Source of the DNA: Verrucomicrobiota bacterium
GTDB taxonomy: Bacteria; Verrucomicrobiota; Verrucomicrobiia; Chthoniobacterales; UBA10450
Direction of reading: 5' to 3'
Length of the DNA: 50,608 nucleotides
Assembly (NCBI GenBank): GCA_003218305.1
Contig: QHMY01000084.1
Coordinates: 1-50,608 of the forward strand
Each line of letters starts with the position of its first letter. The first letter of the stretch is position 1. Under the pieces are notes generated by a model. It had not been told where the DNA came from and did not search any database. It was given only the letters and a program-made list of their open reading frames with translations. The translations under genes were made by a program, and so were the position numbers. Shown in pieces: positions 15,871 through 24,736 of this stretch.

Positions 15871-18321
15871 TTACACCGTGGCGTCGAGGTCGACGAGAAT
15901 CTCGCGCGGCTTCGCGCCTTCGCCGGGTCCCAATATGCCGCGCTGCTCCAGAATATCAACGACCCGTGCGGCCCGCGTGTAACCGAGGCGCAGCCGGCGT
16001 TGCAACAGCGAAGTCGACGCCCGCTTTTCCTGCCGGATAATCTCGAGGCATTTCTCGACCAACTCCTCGTCCTCGTCGGTCACGTCGTCGTCCGCCGAGC
16101 TGCTCGACGATTGCAGTTTGTCCTGCATCGCGAGATCGAAGGAGGGCGGGCTTTGCGCGGAAACAAATTCGACCAGCCGATGAATTTCCTCGTCGGTTAC
16201 GAGCACGCCCTGCGCGCGGATGAGCCGGGATGTGCTTGGCGGCAGGTAGAGCATGTCGCCCTGGCCGAGCAGGCGGTCGGCGCCGTTCTCATCAAGGATG
16301 ACGCGGCTGTCGATTTTCGATGCGACTTGAAACGCGATCCGGCTCGGGATGTTGGCTTTGATTACACCGGTCACGACATCTGCCCGCGGAGTCTGGGTGG
16401 CGACGATGAGATGAATTCCGGCCGCGCGCGCCATCTGCGTTATGCGCGCAATGGCGCTTTCCACGTCGGCCGGCGCGGTCTGCATCAAATCCGCCAGCTC
16501 GTCGATGATAATGACGATGTAGGGCATGCGCTCAGGAATAATCAGATCGTCATCGCGCGGCACGGTAATCGGTGTAGGGGCGGGTGTAACGGCCGCACTC
16601 CGGGCGTTCGCGGGCGGCACGCCCGCTTCTGCCGCGGCCTCGTCTAATTCCTTCTGCGTTTTCTTCTTCGGGCGTCCGTTGAAGCTGGTGATGTTGCGCA
16701 CACCCGCGGAGGCAAAAATCTTGTAACGCTTTTCCATCTCATCAATCACCCAGCGCAACGCGAGAAGCACCTTTTTCGGATCGGTTACGACCGGGATGAC
16801 GAGGTGCGGCAGTGAATTATAGACCTGCATCTCGACCACCTTGGGATCGATCATGATGAACCGCAGTTCCTCCGGCGTGAACCGGAAGATCATGCTGGCG
16901 ACGAGCGCATTGATGCACACGCTTTTCCCGCTGCCCGTTGTCCCGGCGACCAGCAAATGCGGCATCTGCGCGAGATCGGCGATGATCGTCTTTCCGTAAA
17001 CATCCTTGCCGAGGGCGAGGGGAAGCTTCGATTTTGTTTTCGCCTCCTCCCAGTCCTGCGATTGCAGCAACTCGCGCAGTGTCACTTTGACTTTTCGCGT
17101 ATTCGCCAGTTCGATGCCGACGGTGTCCTTGCCGGGAATCGGCGCGAGAATATTGATCCGTTCCGCGCTGGTCGCCCGGGCCAGGTCGCGCTCGAGGGCA
17201 ACGATCCGGTCCACGCGCACGCCCTTCGAAGGATAGACTTCGTAGCGGGTGATGGTGGGGCCTTTGGTGATGTCGCCCGCGGCCACGACAATGCCAAACT
17301 GACCCAGCGTGTCGATCAAGGTTCGCTGGATCTGCTCGAGTTCCGCCGGGTCGGCGGCAGTGCGACCCTCGGTGTCGTGGGCATCGAGTAAATCGAAACC
17401 GGGCAGCGTATAGTTCTCCGCGTCCCAAGTCTTACTCGTCAGGCCGGGGGCAGCCTTCGCTTTCTTCTCAGCGCCACGCAACTCCGCGAGAGACGGTTTC
17501 TTGCGGGGGGGTTCGTCGGGCAGCGCCGTAGTATCGACCACTTTCGGCTTCGGCCGGTTGACCAATTCTTCGTCCAGGACGGAAGCAGTGGCCGTGGTGG
17601 CAGCGGGAACGGGCGCGCCTAATTTCTTAAGCTGCTTCACAACCTGCCGCTGTTCCCGTTCCTTTTCTTTTTTCTCCAGCTCAAGGCGCGTTCTCCAGTC
17701 AGCCTTGCGCAAACGGCGATCGCGTTGCCACTCGCCGAATTTTTGCATCGATGCGCGCACCCCCGAGACCGTTTGTCGCACCAGATGGATCGGGCGTAGC
17801 CCCGTCATCAAGATGAGACTGCTCAGGTAGACTCCGGCGAGAAGAATGACGGAGCCGACACCGCCCATCCACGTTTGAAGGAGTTTCTTGCCCAGGGCGT
17901 AGCCGATCCAGCCCCCGGGTCCCGGAATATTGAAGGCGGTGCGCCAGCCCTGAAGGTGCTGCGTTTGCAATTGGAGCAGGCAGGCGCCTGAGACGATGAA
18001 AAGGACGATCCAGACCACCCGAGGCGTCACGCGCAGGCTCGAGTTGAATAATTTCGCTCCCCCAAATCCCAGCAGGACCACGGCCAGCAGGTAGGAGGCG
18101 GCTCCGATCATCAAATAAGAAAAGCCTGCGATGATGGCTCCGAAGGGGCCGATGAAATTTTGGGCCGGTCGGTTCGGTGGGGAGATATGGCTAAAGGGGA
18201 CCCAGGAAGGCAGGTCCTTCGGAGCGTAGGAGATCAGCGCGAGAAAAAGCAGCGCGCCGACTCCGATGAGAACGAGAGCGAAGACTTCATTCCACGCGGT
18301 GTGTTTGATAGTTCGAGCCAC
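15871..18321 (-). CDS. ftsK: DNA translocase FtsK/SpoIIIE
   Basis: Septal DNA translocase that clears chromosome ends during division, 816 residues. Four or five N-terminal transmembrane helices lie in residues 15-180. A Lys/Glu/Arg-rich linker with RLELEKKEKEREQRQ follows. The motor has GPTITRYEVYPSKGVRVDRI, Walker A AGTTGSGKSV (about residue 475) and Walker B VIIIDELADLM, with an Ala/Pro insert before it. The winged-helix gamma domain (STSLLQRRLRLGYTRAARVV) ends the protein. The start is GTG at 18321, with a promoter-like TTGAAA-16-TACTGT only 8 bp upstream. Confidence 0.97.
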   Translation of the reverse strand: MARTIKHTAWNEVFALVLIGVGALLFLALISYAPKDLPSWVPFSHISPPNRPAQNFIGPFGAIIAGFSYLMIGAASYLLAVVLLGFGGAKLFNSSLRVTPRVVWIVLFIVSGACLLQLQTQHLQGWRTAFNIPGPGGWIGYALGKKLLQTWMGGVGSVILLAGVYLSSLILMTGLRPIHLVRQTVSGVRASMQKFGEWQRDRRLRKADWRTRLELEKKEKEREQRQVVKQLKKLGAPVPAATTATASVLDEELVNRPKPKVVDTTALPDEPPRKKPSLAELRGAEKKAKAAPGLTSKTWDAENYTLPGFDLLDAHDTEGRTAADPAELEQIQRTLIDTLGQFGIVVAAGDITKGPTITRYEVYPSKGVRVDRIVALERDLARATSAERINILAPIPGKDTVGIELANTRKVKVTLRELLQSQDWEEAKTKSKLPLALGKDVYGKTIIADLAQMPHLLVAGTTGSGKSVCINALVASMIFRFTPEELRFIMIDPKVVEMQVYNSLPHLVIPVVTDPKKVLLALRWVIDEMEKRYKIFASAGVRNITSFNGRPKKKTQKELDEAAAEAGVPPANARSAAVTPAPTPITVPRDDDLIIPERMPYIVIIIDELADLMQTAPADVESAIARITQMARAAGIHLIVATQTPRADVVTGVIKANIPSRIAFQVASKIDSRVILDENGADRLLGQGDMLYLPPSTSRLIRAQGVLVTDEEIHRLVEFVSAQSPPSFDLAMQDKLQSSSSSADDDVTDEDEELVEKCLEIIRQEKRASTSLLQRRLRLGYTRAARVVDILEQRGILGPGEGAKPREILVDLDATV

Positions 18322-18329
18322 TGCGGCTC

Positions 18330-18357
18330 ACAGTAATGCGACGGAGAGCCCTTTCAA
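18330..18357 (-). promoter_or_regulatory. Candidate ftsK promoter (leaderless)
   Basis: On the minus strand TTGAAA (18352-18357), a 16-bp spacer and TACTGT (18330-18335) lie 8 bp before the ftsK GTG. Transcription would start at or next to the start codon. Confidence 0.4.
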
Positions 18358-18373
18358 TTTCATTCCGAGAAAC

Positions 18374-18450
18374 AAGGGGCGGCGGTTTACAAACCGCCGT
18401 GAGAAGGCGGGCGGTAGGGAGAGCGCCCCTTCTTGGTGAGGCGCCTCACC
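18374..18450. repeat. Nested palindromes between ftsK and the lipoprotein gene
   Basis: AAGGGGCG (18374) pairs with CGCCCCTT (18424-18431), enclosing a perfect hairpin GGCGGTTT-AC-AAACCGCC (18381-18398). A separate perfect 16-bp palindrome GGTGAGGCGCCTCACC spans 18435-18450. No gene is seen in 18358-18547. Confidence 0.75.
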
Positions 18451-18547
18451 GGGGGGCTCGACAGTTTACAGCGGCATCCTGGCGCCTTTCTTCCCCAGCT
18501 TTCCTTCTTGCGCCCTCCAAGGCTCGGCGCTTACTGTCCGACGCGTT

Positions 18548-18757
18548 ATGCGAATTCTTCTTCGCCGAGTCAGTCTCACGCTGGCCGCCGGCTTACTGAT
18601 CTTCTGCAGCTCCTGCGAGCGTCATCATGTCGGTGAACTTCCGGCCGAGCACCAATCCAAGAGTGGTGAAACGGATGCGGCCAACTCTCACGCTGTTGCA
18701 TCTCCCGAGCCGCGATCGAGTCCCGCGAATTTTTTCCCGGATAAGCCGAAGCCGTAG
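18548..18757 (+). CDS. Small predicted lipoprotein
   Basis: A 69-residue protein with a basic N-terminus and hydrophobic core (MRILLRRVSLTLAAGLLIFC) leading to a lipobox-like IFCSSC, the last Cys being the probable lipidation site. A short polar, Pro/Ser-rich mature part follows (ends FFPDKPKP). It stops 16 bp before the POT transporter start, so it is probably in the same transcript. No family is recognised. Support is the signal sequence, lipobox and clean spacing; the gene is short, so this is only moderately sure. Confidence 0.55.
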   Translation: MRILLRRVSLTLAAGLLIFCSSCERHHVGELPAEHQSKSGETDAANSHAVASPEPRSSPANFFPDKPKP

Positions 18758-18773
18758 GAAGACGGGCAGACGC

Positions 18774-20186
18774 ATGGCTAAGTACGCGACGTCGCCGCCG
18801 AACATCACCGGGATGCCGCCCGGCGTTCCCTACATCATCGGCAACGAAGGTGCGGAACGGTTCAGCTTCTACGGGATGCGGACGATCCTCATCGGGTTCA
18901 TGACGCAATTTCTCGTGAACAAATCCGGTGTGCTCGAAGGAATGCCCGAGAACGAAGCCCAGGGTTGGTTCCACCAATTCGTTTCGTCGGTTTACTGGAT
19001 GCCGTTAATCGGCGCGATTATCTCCGATGGTTGGCTTGGCAAATATCGGACCATTTTTTATCTCTCCATTGTTTATTGCTTCGGCCATTTCACCCTGGCG
19101 TTCATGGACACCTCGTTCGCCATCGCTTTCGGCCAAAAATGGGTCCTGGCTATTGGGTTGATTCTAATCGCCGCCGGAGCAGGTGGCATTAAACCGTGCG
19201 TCTCGGCAAACGTCGGTGACCAGTTTGGCGAGTCGAACCGGCATCTGCTTGAGCGCGTCTTCGGCTGGTTTTATTTTTCCATTAATCTCGGTTCGTCATT
19301 CTCGATCTGGCTCTGCCCGGTTCTGCTGCGCAGTCCGAATTGGGGTCCAAAATATGCCTTCGGCTTACCGGGCGTTCTGATGTTCATCGCGACGGTTATC
19401 TTTTGGATGGGTCGCAAGAAGATGGTCCACGTTCCGCCGGGTGGACTCGGATTCCTGAAGGACCTGAAGAGCAAGGAAGGTCGCAGTATCATCTTTCGCG
19501 TTTGGATCATCTTCGCCTTCACGATGATTTTCTGGGCGCTCTGGGACCAGAGCAGCGGTGGCGAATGGACGATCCAATGCCAGAAAATGGACCTGCATTT
19601 CCTGGGCCTCAATCTTCTTCCCGAGCAGGTCAACGTCGTGAACGGCGTTTTCATCCTCGCGATGATCCCCTTGTTCAACTACTGGCTCTATCCCGCGATT
19701 AGCTCGGTCTTCCCGCTCACGCCGATTCGCAAGATCGGCATCGGCTTGTTCCTCACCGCTCTCTCGTTCGTCGTGATCTGGATGATTCAGCTCAACATCG
19801 ATCACGGCGGCCGCCCCTGGGTCGGCTGGCAATTCCTCGCCTACATCATTCTTTCCGCGGGCGAAGTGATGGTGTCGATTACAGGGCTCGAGTTTGCCTA
19901 CACCCAGGCGCCGAACCGAATGAAGAGCCTGCTTATGGCCATGTGGCTGCTGTCGATCTCCCTCGGGAATCAGATCCCGTCGATCATCAGCTTCCTCATT
20001 CCGAAACTCAAAGCGATGGGGATGAATCTGGAAGGCGCGAACTACTTCCGATTCTTCACCTATCTAATGCTCGCCACCTCGATCATCTACGTTTACGTCT
20101 CGCGCCACTACAAGGAGCGGACGTATTTGCAATCTCAGGAGGCGCACCCGGAAGAGCCTATCCTCGCCGCCGGCGCGCCGACCTAA
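18774..20186 (+). CDS. Proton-dependent oligopeptide transporter (POT/PTR family)
   Basis: Major-facilitator peptide symporter importing di- and tripeptides with protons, 470 residues from the ATG at 18774 (MAKYATSPPNITGMPPGVPY). The family ExxER motif is present as NEGAERFSFYGMRTIL. A second PTR signature is around GAIISDGWLGKYRTIFYLS and the conserved GAGGIKPCVSANVGDQF. About 12-14 hydrophobic helices are spread over the length. Immediately downstream (7 bp) is a DUF885 peptidase-like gene, so peptide import and peptide hydrolysis are co-located. The longer upstream frame overlaps the lipoprotein gene and is not needed. Confidence 0.92.
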   Translation: MAKYATSPPNITGMPPGVPYIIGNEGAERFSFYGMRTILIGFMTQFLVNKSGVLEGMPENEAQGWFHQFVSSVYWMPLIGAIISDGWLGKYRTIFYLSIVYCFGHFTLAFMDTSFAIAFGQKWVLAIGLILIAAGAGGIKPCVSANVGDQFGESNRHLLERVFGWFYFSINLGSSFSIWLCPVLLRSPNWGPKYAFGLPGVLMFIATVIFWMGRKKMVHVPPGGLGFLKDLKSKEGRSIIFRVWIIFAFTMIFWALWDQSSGGEWTIQCQKMDLHFLGLNLLPEQVNVVNGVFILAMIPLFNYWLYPAISSVFPLTPIRKIGIGLFLTALSFVVIWMIQLNIDHGGRPWVGWQFLAYIILSAGEVMVSITGLEFAYTQAPNRMKSLLMAMWLLSISLGNQIPSIISFLIPKLKAMGMNLEGANYFRFFTYLMLATSIIYVYVSRHYKERTYLQSQEAHPEEPILAAGAPT

Positions 20187-20193
20187 CCAATCT

Positions 20194-21927
20194 ATGAAAC
20201 CAGTTGCCTGTTCTCTCGCCGTTGCATTGTCGTTCTTCGCCACCAATTTGGTCGCCACGCCGGAAGACGATCGCTTCCAAAAACTGGCGAAGGATTACAT
20301 CGAGGGCTTGCTCCAGGTGAGCCCCGAATTCGCCACCAGCCTGGGAGATCACCGCTTCGACGACAAAGTGAGCGATTATTCGGACGAGGCGGAGGCGAAG
20401 GAACTCAAACGCGCGATGGATTTTCGCCAGCAGCTCGAACAGTTCAGCGATCTAACGAAACTAACCGGGCCGAACCGGGTCGATGTCCGCCTCTTGAAGG
20501 ACAACATCGACAACGAAATTTTCGGCATCGAAGAGCTGAAGGAGCGCACCTGGAACCCGCTCCTGTATAACGAAAGCCTTGCGAACAGTCTCTATCTCCT
20601 CGTTGCGCGCGATTTCGCGCCGGCGGAGAAGCGCGCCGCCAGCATCAAGGCGCGAATGGAAAAAATCCCGACTGTCATCGCCCAGGCGAAGGCGAACCTG
20701 AAAAATCCGCCTCAGGTTTATACCGAGACCGCCATCGACCAGACGACGGGCGCAATTTCGCTGATCAAGGAAGGTCTGAACGAAACGCTCAACAAAGCAC
20801 CCGACGCCAAGGCCGCGCTGGCGCCGTTGCAGGAGAAAACGATGGCGGCGCTCGAGGAATACAAAACCTGGCTCAAGAATGATCTCCTCCCGCGTTCGAC
20901 AGGCGATTTCCGGATCGGCGCGGATAAGTTCCGGAAAAAGCTCCGGTTCGCCCTCGCTTCGGACATGTCGATGGAAGATTTGATGAAAGCAGCACGGACT
21001 GATCTCGAGCAGACCCAGAAAGCGATCTATGAAACCGCGTTACCCCTTTACAAGAAGCAGAATCCGAACGCGGACGAGGCGACGTTGAGCGATCGCAAGA
21101 AAGTCACGGCCGCTGTGCTGGACAAGTTGGCCGAGCAACGCCCGGACGACAAAACGATTGTTGATTATTCCAAGACGGTCCTGAAGGAGGCGACCGATTT
21201 TGTGAAAGCGAAGAACCTGATCAAGGTTCCCACGACACCAGTGGACATCATCGTCATGCCGGAATTCAAGCGCGGGCAGTCGATCGCCTATTGCGATTCG
21301 CCCGGAGCGCTGGAGAAAAACGGCAAGACTTTCTTTGCCGTCGCGCCCACGCCTGACGATTGGAATCAGCAGCGGAAAGATTCATTTTTTCGCGAGTACA
21401 ACAACTACATGATACGGAACCTGACGGTGCATGAAGCCATGCCGGGCCATTACCTGCAGCTCGCGCATTCGAACGAGTTCAAGGCGCCGACTCTCGTCCG
21501 CGCCATTTTTCAGAGCGGTACCTTCATCGAAGGCTGGGCGGTCTACACCGAACAGTTGATGGCGGAGGCGGGGTATGGCGGGCCGGAAGTCAAGATGCAG
21601 CAGTTGAAAATGCGTTTACGGGTGATCTGCAACGCCATCCTGGACCAAAGCATTCACACCGCGAACATGAGCGAGCAGGAAGCACTCGACCTGATGATGA
21701 AGGAAGGTTTCCAGCAGGAAGGCGAAGCCGTCGCGAAATGGAAACGCGCCCGGCTCAGCTCGACTCAACTTTCGACCTACTTCATCGGGGCGACGGAACA
21801 TCTCGAACTTCGCGAGCGCGCCAAGGCGGAGGCCGGTGCCTCGTTCGATCTCAGGAAATACAACGACACCGTGCTTTCCTTTGGAAGTCCGCCAGCGAAA
21901 TACGTTCGCGAGCTCATGGGGCTGTAA
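20194..21927 (+). CDS. DUF885 peptidase-like exported protein
   Basis: A 577-residue protein with a signal peptide (MKPVACSLAVALSFFATNLV, cleavage near VA-TP). The DUF885 family fold follows: FQKLAKDYIEGLLQVSPEFA and SLGDHRFDDKVSDYSDEAE at the N-terminus, then HEAMPGHYLQLAHS near residue 412 and GWAVYTEQLMAEAGYGG near residue 447. The HExxxGH and downstream Glu resemble a gluzincin metal site, and the family is thought to include peptidases. It is 7 bp after the POT transporter, pointing to use of peptides. An inverted-repeat element follows the stop. Confidence 0.87.
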   Translation: MKPVACSLAVALSFFATNLVATPEDDRFQKLAKDYIEGLLQVSPEFATSLGDHRFDDKVSDYSDEAEAKELKRAMDFRQQLEQFSDLTKLTGPNRVDVRLLKDNIDNEIFGIEELKERTWNPLLYNESLANSLYLLVARDFAPAEKRAASIKARMEKIPTVIAQAKANLKNPPQVYTETAIDQTTGAISLIKEGLNETLNKAPDAKAALAPLQEKTMAALEEYKTWLKNDLLPRSTGDFRIGADKFRKKLRFALASDMSMEDLMKAARTDLEQTQKAIYETALPLYKKQNPNADEATLSDRKKVTAAVLDKLAEQRPDDKTIVDYSKTVLKEATDFVKAKNLIKVPTTPVDIIVMPEFKRGQSIAYCDSPGALEKNGKTFFAVAPTPDDWNQQRKDSFFREYNNYMIRNLTVHEAMPGHYLQLAHSNEFKAPTLVRAIFQSGTFIEGWAVYTEQLMAEAGYGGPEVKMQQLKMRLRVICNAILDQSIHTANMSEQEALDLMMKEGFQQEGEAVAKWKRARLSSTQLSTYFIGATEHLELRERAKAEAGASFDLRKYNDTVLSFGSPPAKYVRELMGL

Positions 21928-21937
21928 ACAGCCTTCC

Positions 21938-22027
21938 GTCATCCGAGCGAAGCCGAGGGACACCGTCTTGAGTCGAACGACGTTCCTCGGGGTTCTTCGA
22001 CTCCGCTACGCTTCGCTTAGAACGACA
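21938..22027. repeat. Inverted-repeat element, diverged GTCATCC family (copy d)
   Basis: GTCATCCGAGCGAAGCCGAG at the left, and CTTCGACTCCGCTACGCTTC followed by GCTTAGAACGACA at the right. It sits between two convergent genes, and its right half (22006-22027) is read as the C-terminal tail of the amidoligase-like protein. Confidence 0.7.
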
Positions 22028-23283
22028 GGCGCGATCTCGCTTCGCTCGGAGAGACGCCGGCCGGCGTGTTTTTTCTTCGCGGCCATCAATTTCGCGAGGT
22101 AGTCGAGATTGAAGATGTGGCGCGCGCCAGTTTTTGGTTCGCGAAAAATCACCTCGTACCAACCGCGCATTCGTTCCGCCCGATAGCGCTTTCCGTTGAT
22201 CCAGATCGACTCGTGCGAGATTACCCGATGAATCACGTTCTCGTAGGCGGAGCGTGGCCACCGGCGTAATCGCCGCCGGTTCCAGTCCATGTCCCGGCCG
22301 GCGTCATCGTAAGATTTTGGCCGATCCGGGAAATCGAGGAGCGAGCGAGCATCCGCCGCGAGGACTCCTTCAATGTGCTCGAGCGTTTCTTCGTCCCCCA
22401 ATTGGCGGATCTTTTTTCGGAACGGTGCGAGCGTTTCCGTTGCGATGGCGCGCAAGCTCAACACCCGGCCGTCCCGAAGTCTCCAGATCGGCTCATTCAC
22501 GTCGCAAGTAAATGGATTGTGGGCCAGCGATGGCGCCAGCACGCGCCACCCACGCCGCGAGGAATGTTTCTTTAGTTGGAAAGGCGTCAGGCGCGGAATC
22601 TCATGAGCGTCGATCTGGGCAAGTTCGTAGCTCGGCCATAATCTCATTGTCTCAACTGCTCCGACGATAAACGCACAGCTGGCCAGCATGAGCGCCGCGT
22701 CGGGGGTAAAGTCCGCTGTCACTTCAATCCGCTCGGGACGAGGCCGAATGCCCACAGCGGTACTTTTGCGGTTCGCCGCCAGCAAAATGATCGGCGCCGC
22801 GAGCACATGGGCAAGAAGATGAGAGAGTCGGGTTACGTTCCGGCGCGAATCGCCCGAACTGCGGAAGGATAGATTGTAGTGGGTACTGAAGCCTTGGAGT
22901 CGGGCGCGGCAACCATTCCGCTCGCTCCAGGCATCGAGCTCTCGCCGCAAGTATTGGATTTGTTCCCAGAGCAGCCGGGTCGCTCTGTAACAGCAGCCAG
23001 GTTCCAATTCGACGATTGGTGTCGCGACTTCAATGACTCCAGTGTCGAAGTAGATTGCGCCTCCAGCCGGAAGCTGGAAAGAGCGGCCGGTCCGAGGAAT
23101 CATCCGGCGTCGGACTAGATTTTGAGGCGTCCCGAAAATCGTTTCTGGTCGTCGGTGCACGTCATCAATGAAAAGCGAGAATTCCGCTTCCAGACCGATG
23201 ACCGGACGCGGCGGCGGGAGGTACGCGCGCGATCCTCTCTTGGCTGGATCTTTCAGTCTTCGCTGCATTCTCGTGGCACCCAT
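22006..23283 (-). CDS. Amidoligase-like (glutamine-synthetase-fold carboxylate-amine ligase) protein
   Basis: About 425 residues from the ATG at 23283 (or 23268, MQRRLKDPAKRG). It has sequence features of the amidoligase/GCS2 superfamily: PVIGLEAEFSLFIDD (metal Glu residues, about residue 30), YFDTGVIEVATPIVELEPG, FSTHYNLSF, and GIRPRPERIEVTADFTPD with alternating Arg/Glu. Such enzymes use ATP to join a carboxylate to an amine. No signal peptide. The last 15 residues (SERSEIAPVVLSEA region) come from a repeat element. The start overlaps the M15 peptidase gene by 31 bases. This assignment rests on motif pattern only and is uncertain; a divergent Pup-ligase/Dop-like or unknown member is possible. 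Confidence 0.6.
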   Translation of the reverse strand: MGATRMQRRLKDPAKRGSRAYLPPPRPVIGLEAEFSLFIDDVHRRPETIFGTPQNLVRRRMIPRTGRSFQLPAGGAIYFDTGVIEVATPIVELEPGCCYRATRLLWEQIQYLRRELDAWSERNGCRARLQGFSTHYNLSFRSSGDSRRNVTRLSHLLAHVLAAPIILLAANRKSTAVGIRPRPERIEVTADFTPDAALMLASCAFIVGAVETMRLWPSYELAQIDAHEIPRLTPFQLKKHSSRRGWRVLAPSLAHNPFTCDVNEPIWRLRDGRVLSLRAIATETLAPFRKKIRQLGDEETLEHIEGVLAADARSLLDFPDRPKSYDDAGRDMDWNRRRLRRWPRSAYENVIHRVISHESIWINGKRYRAERMRGWYEVIFREPKTGARHIFNLDYLAKLMAAKKKHAGRRLSERSEIAPVVLSEA

Positions 23284-23837
23284 GTGAGATAACCGAGATC
23301 CACCTGAAGGTGATCGTCCCCAGGCTGGTAGGATCGGACGAAAACCTCCGCACCCAGCGACGCCGCGATGTTTCCGTAGCGGGTAATGGACTTCTCGTCG
23401 TCCAGATAAACATCGCCGATTCGATAAATATCCGCGGCGGTTCCCCAACTGTGGAGGCAGGGAGCTTTGTTGGAACGATGCGCGGGTGAGCGGTAGCCGC
23501 CGTTCGCGCTGACAAACACCGGGGCGTCGACTTCACGCCGCAGGTCCTCGAGGTAACGCGCCAGTGCCAGGATTGCGCACGGCACATAATGGGGAAATGT
23601 GCGCAAGAGCAGCTCCGCTTCGCGCGAATCGACAGTAGTCAATTCCGAGAGAGCAAAGTGAGTCGCAACGCGCAACGAGTGTGCCTCCTCCCAACTCGGC
23701 ACTTCAAAAAAGAATCGGGGGAAGTGATGGACGGTCCCGTTTTCATCCGTAACGGCTTCGCCCGGGCGCAAAGCCGAGCGGTATTCAGGGGACAGCGTTA
23801 AGCCGTCCACTGGGCGTAACTCAGCTGGACTCATCAT
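23253..23837 (-). CDS. M15-family peptidase-like protein (D-Ala-D-Ala carboxypeptidase fold)
   Basis: 194 residues from the ATG at 23837 (MMSPAELRPVDGLTLSPEYR). The C-terminal half carries the M15_3-type zinc site: VSANGGYRSPAHRSNKAP, then CLHSWGTAADIYRIG (the H-x-x-G-x-A-x-D pattern) and DDHLQVDLGY, the last His/Asp cluster. No signal peptide or membrane anchor is visible, so it would act in the cytoplasm, unlike most M15 enzymes. The start overlaps the beta-lactamase-like stop (ATGA) and the stop overlaps the amidoligase start, a tightly coupled trio. Confidence 0.75.
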   Translation of the reverse strand: MMSPAELRPVDGLTLSPEYRSALRPGEAVTDENGTVHHFPRFFFEVPSWEEAHSLRVATHFALSELTTVDSREAELLLRTFPHYVPCAILALARYLEDLRREVDAPVFVSANGGYRSPAHRSNKAPCLHSWGTAADIYRIGDVYLDDEKSITRYGNIAASLGAEVFVRSYQPGDDHLQVDLGYLTWVPRECSED

Positions 23838-24685
23838 GATTTCGCCTCCAGTCCGGTTAGACACCGAAAAACGGCCTCGGAAATTTTCGCGATCGATTCG
23901 CGGCGGCCGTTGCTTTCCGCCATGACTTCTGTGAGGACAACGAGAATGTAAGGCTCGCGTTCCGGGAGATAGACGATTCCAGCGTCGTGGCAGGCCGTGG
24001 AGATTTCGCCCGTCTTGTGGGCAACGCTCGCGTGCGGAGGGAGCGGGGCGGGGATCATGGAGTTAAAACGTTGCTGCAAGAGAATGTTGATCACGAAATC
24101 GCGGCCCGTTTTCGACAAGAAATCGCCCCGCAACGTACTGAAAAGTTTCAGCAATCCCTCCCCGGTTGTTTCGTTGTTGAAATTATTGGCGTGCGCCTTC
24201 GTGTCATCGACCCCCCGCCGAAGATTGATACCGCTCACTTCGGCATCGCGCAGAACCCGCAGAGCATATTCAATCGTGACGTAGTCCAGGAGAAGATTCG
24301 TCGCGAGGTTACTGCTCGAAACGATCATCCATTCCGCCAGATCCGAAATTTTTGCCGTCCGTCCGACCATCCGATGGAGCGGCGGATAGCCATCCGCTTC
24401 CGCGTCGACGCGAAAAGGCGTGCGATCGATCGCGCTCAGGAAGCGGTTCCGGATATGCAAGGTGTCGTCAGGGCGAATCCGGCCTTCATCAAAGGCCTTG
24501 GCCACGGCGAGAAGGATAGCCACCTTGATCGTGCTGGCGGCGTGGAAAGGGCGATCAGCGTCGATCGTGAACCGGAATCCGTCTTCATAATCGAGCAGCG
24601 CCACTGCATAGGCCATGGCCTTGCTTTCGCTCATGATCCGCTGGCAATTCTGCTGCAGCGTCTCCTTTTTTTCCGGCTCTTCCAT
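23834..24685 (-). CDS. Class A beta-lactamase-like serine hydrolase, no signal peptide
   Basis: A 283-residue serine hydrolase with the three penicillin-binding-protein/beta-lactamase motifs in order: SxxK as ASTIKVA (Ser51, Lys54), SxN as SSSNLATN (about residues 124-126) and KTG as VAHKTGEIS (about residue 222). A VLRDAEVSGINLRRGV stretch lies in the omega-loop region, but the general-base Glu166 position is not evident. The N-terminus (MEEPEKKETLQQNCQRIM) is charged, so the enzyme is probably cytoplasmic and unlikely to be a drug-resistance lactamase. First gene of the three-gene minus-strand cluster. Confidence 0.8.
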   Translation of the reverse strand: MEEPEKKETLQQNCQRIMSESKAMAYAVALLDYEDGFRFTIDADRPFHAASTIKVAILLAVAKAFDEGRIRPDDTLHIRNRFLSAIDRTPFRVDAEADGYPPLHRMVGRTAKISDLAEWMIVSSSNLATNLLLDYVTIEYALRVLRDAEVSGINLRRGVDDTKAHANNFNNETTGEGLLKLFSTLRGDFLSKTGRDFVINILLQQRFNSMIPAPLPPHASVAHKTGEISTACHDAGIVYLPEREPYILVVLTEVMAESNGRRESIAKISEAVFRCLTGLEAKS

Positions 24686-24736
24686 GATGGGCGGGACTGC
24701 TATTTACAACGGAGATGAAGGGTCGCAAAGTCGGCC

